A stretch of 64,000 nt of DNA. It comes from Adineta steineri (Eukaryota; Rotifera; Eurotatoria; Adinetida; Adinetidae). The DNA lies in NCBI GenBank assembly GCA_905250115.1, contig CAJNOI010000209.1, forward strand, positions 70,102 through 134,101, read 5' to 3'. Both the position numbers and the translations under genes were made by a program. Positions 63,082-64,000 of the stretch are shown in pieces (within the stretch, counting starts at the first letter, position 1; every line of letters starts with the position of its first letter). Under the pieces are notes generated by a model. That model was not told where the DNA came from. It saw only the letters and a list, made by a program, of their open reading frames with translations, and ran no database searches.

Positions 63082-63380
63082 ATATCTTCACTCATCAGGA
63101 GACATGGAAGAGACACAGATATGAATCATTTTATTTTTTCACTCCAACAAGATATATAAACAGATATGAGTTGTCACCAGCAGAAATGAATAAATAATAG
63201 TGTGAAATGATCCATCAATATCTCCACTCATATAGAGAAATAGAAGAGACAGTGACGTGACTTATTTTATTTTTTCACTCTAGAAAAATATTCTAGTAGA
63301 TATGATTTTTTATTAGAAGAAATGAATAAATAACTTTGTGAGATGATTAATCTATATCTTCACTCATAATGAGTAATGAA
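63082..63380. repeat. 136-bp tandem repeat, about 2.2 copies
   Basis: Units begin with ATATCT(T/C)CACTCAT at 63082, 63218 and 63354. Shared landmarks inside each full unit are GAAGAGACA, TTATTTTATTTTTTCACTC, AGATATGA and AGAAATGAATAAATAA, in the same order. The third copy decays after about 27 bp. Copies are roughly 75-80 percent identical by eye. Confidence 0.8.
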
Positions 63381-63588
63381 ACTTGAAAAAAAACGATTTC
63401 TCTCCAATAATGAAAATATCCATATCGTATTGAATTAGATATTAAATGGATATATTTTCACGTTTGCACCTTTTCTCTTTGAAAAACGAATGTCTCTTTG
63501 TATGGAATATTCGTATGGTACCGAATAAGGTATTAAATAGATGTCATTTTTTCTGTTTCCATTTTTCCTTAATGCATTTCTTTTGTAG

Positions 63589-63699
63589 GGTTGAACCATT
63601 TCTCCTCAAAGTAGAACAATTTCCCGATAGACTTCGACAAGAACCCACTGCTAGATTAAAACTGTTTCATAATGACACAATTACATTATCTTCATCAAG
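63589..63699 (+). CDS. Candidate internal exon of an unknown gene at the window edge
   Basis: Bounded by an acceptor TTCTTTTGTAG and a donor AAG|GTAGTAAC, open in one frame (VEPFLLKVEQFPDRLRQEP, then ARLKLFHNDTITLSSSR). It is less AT-rich at coding positions than its surroundings. No family recognised and no flanking exon located, so this is a weak call. Confidence 0.3.
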
Positions 63700-64000
63700 G
63701 TAGTAACAAGAGTTATAAATTGTGTTGCATATTTTAATTCCACCCGGTTGAGCTAACAGCTTTTCTAAGTTTGCATGAATAAATATAGAAAACAGAAAAA
63801 AATTACATGACATTTTCTCACTACATCAATTATCATGAATCGTATTACTTAAATGCAAGGGAATGATATTCAAACTTTTTTTTTATTTTTTCTTGCATGA
63901 AAAGTTCCAGGCAATAAATAGACACATGATGAGCTATAAAATCTATTTGATCTTTAACAAAATATTTCATTTTAACTTGCGGCAAAACTGCTACAATAAT
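63700..64000. other. AT-rich end of window
   Basis: Nothing recognisable. If the preceding exon is real, this is its intron. Confidence 0.4.

Noticed and set aside
62861-63159. Overlapping open frames on both strands in a GC-rich patch
   Set aside because: Opposite-strand frames of similar length, no family match and no splice context; looks compositional.

Overview
This window is a piece of a compact, AT-rich animal genome, most likely a bdelloid rotifer (Rotaria/Adineta type). I infer this from the metazoan gene content, many GT-AG introns of about 45-70 bp, poly-A/T rich coding sequence, an F-box opening of the kind I recall as common in bdelloid genomes, and many short terminal-inverted-repeat elements. 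No species can be fixed from sequence alone. Three 100-base N runs (1321-1420, 26024-26123, 60607-60706) are scaffold gaps, and two of them interrupt genes.

Layout. 1-24 kb is gene dense. It holds a gap-truncated CYB5D1-like gene (-), an hnRNP K-like RNA-binding gene (+) with degraded KH domains, a 25-exon FHAD1-like coiled-coil gene (-), an unrecognised coiled-coil gene (+), the ribosome-biogenesis helicase DDX18/Has1 (-), and two tandem CFAP157-like genes (+). CYB5D1 and CFAP157 are cilium/axoneme proteins and FHAD1 is a coiled-coil protein of ciliated and testis tissue, so this end has a ciliary flavour. At 24-26 kb a membrane receptor-like gene (-) carries a probable SUEL-type lectin domain plus a CUB-like domain, and its 5' end is lost in a gap. 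At 28-32 kb there is an inhibitor-of-apoptosis gene with four BIR domains and a RING (+), then a small gene with an IAP-type RING (-). 33.4-41.3 kb is POLR1A, the largest subunit of RNA polymerase I (19 exons, -). It is divergently paired with ARID2, the PBAF chromatin-remodelling subunit (10 exons, 41.8-46.8 kb, +). A single-exon rhodopsin-type GPCR (48.1-49.1 kb, +) and a 14-exon class B GPCR resembling the PDF receptor (56.2-58.5 kb, +) sit in gene-poor DNA. The last 5 kb holds an F-box exon, a broken related fragment, a 136-bp tandem repeat and one candidate exon at the edge.

How genes relate. Three divergent pairs share short upstream regions: FHAD1 with the coiled-coil gene (777 bp), DDX18 with CFAP157-A (356 bp) and POLR1A with ARID2 (548 bp). 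DDX18 and POLR1A both serve ribosome production. The two CFAP157 copies are only 134 bp apart, and an acceptor-like site lies just before the second start.

The most unusual signals are in the non-coding DNA: a 102-bp hAT-like element present twice with 8-bp target duplications, a 147-bp hAT-like element with a poly-G/poly-C core inside a POLR1A intron, a 145-bp palindromic element, an inverted array of GGTCAGTAAA motifs, and a 490-bp fold-back in an intron. I found no CRISPR array, rRNA, tRNA, virus or operon of bacterial type.
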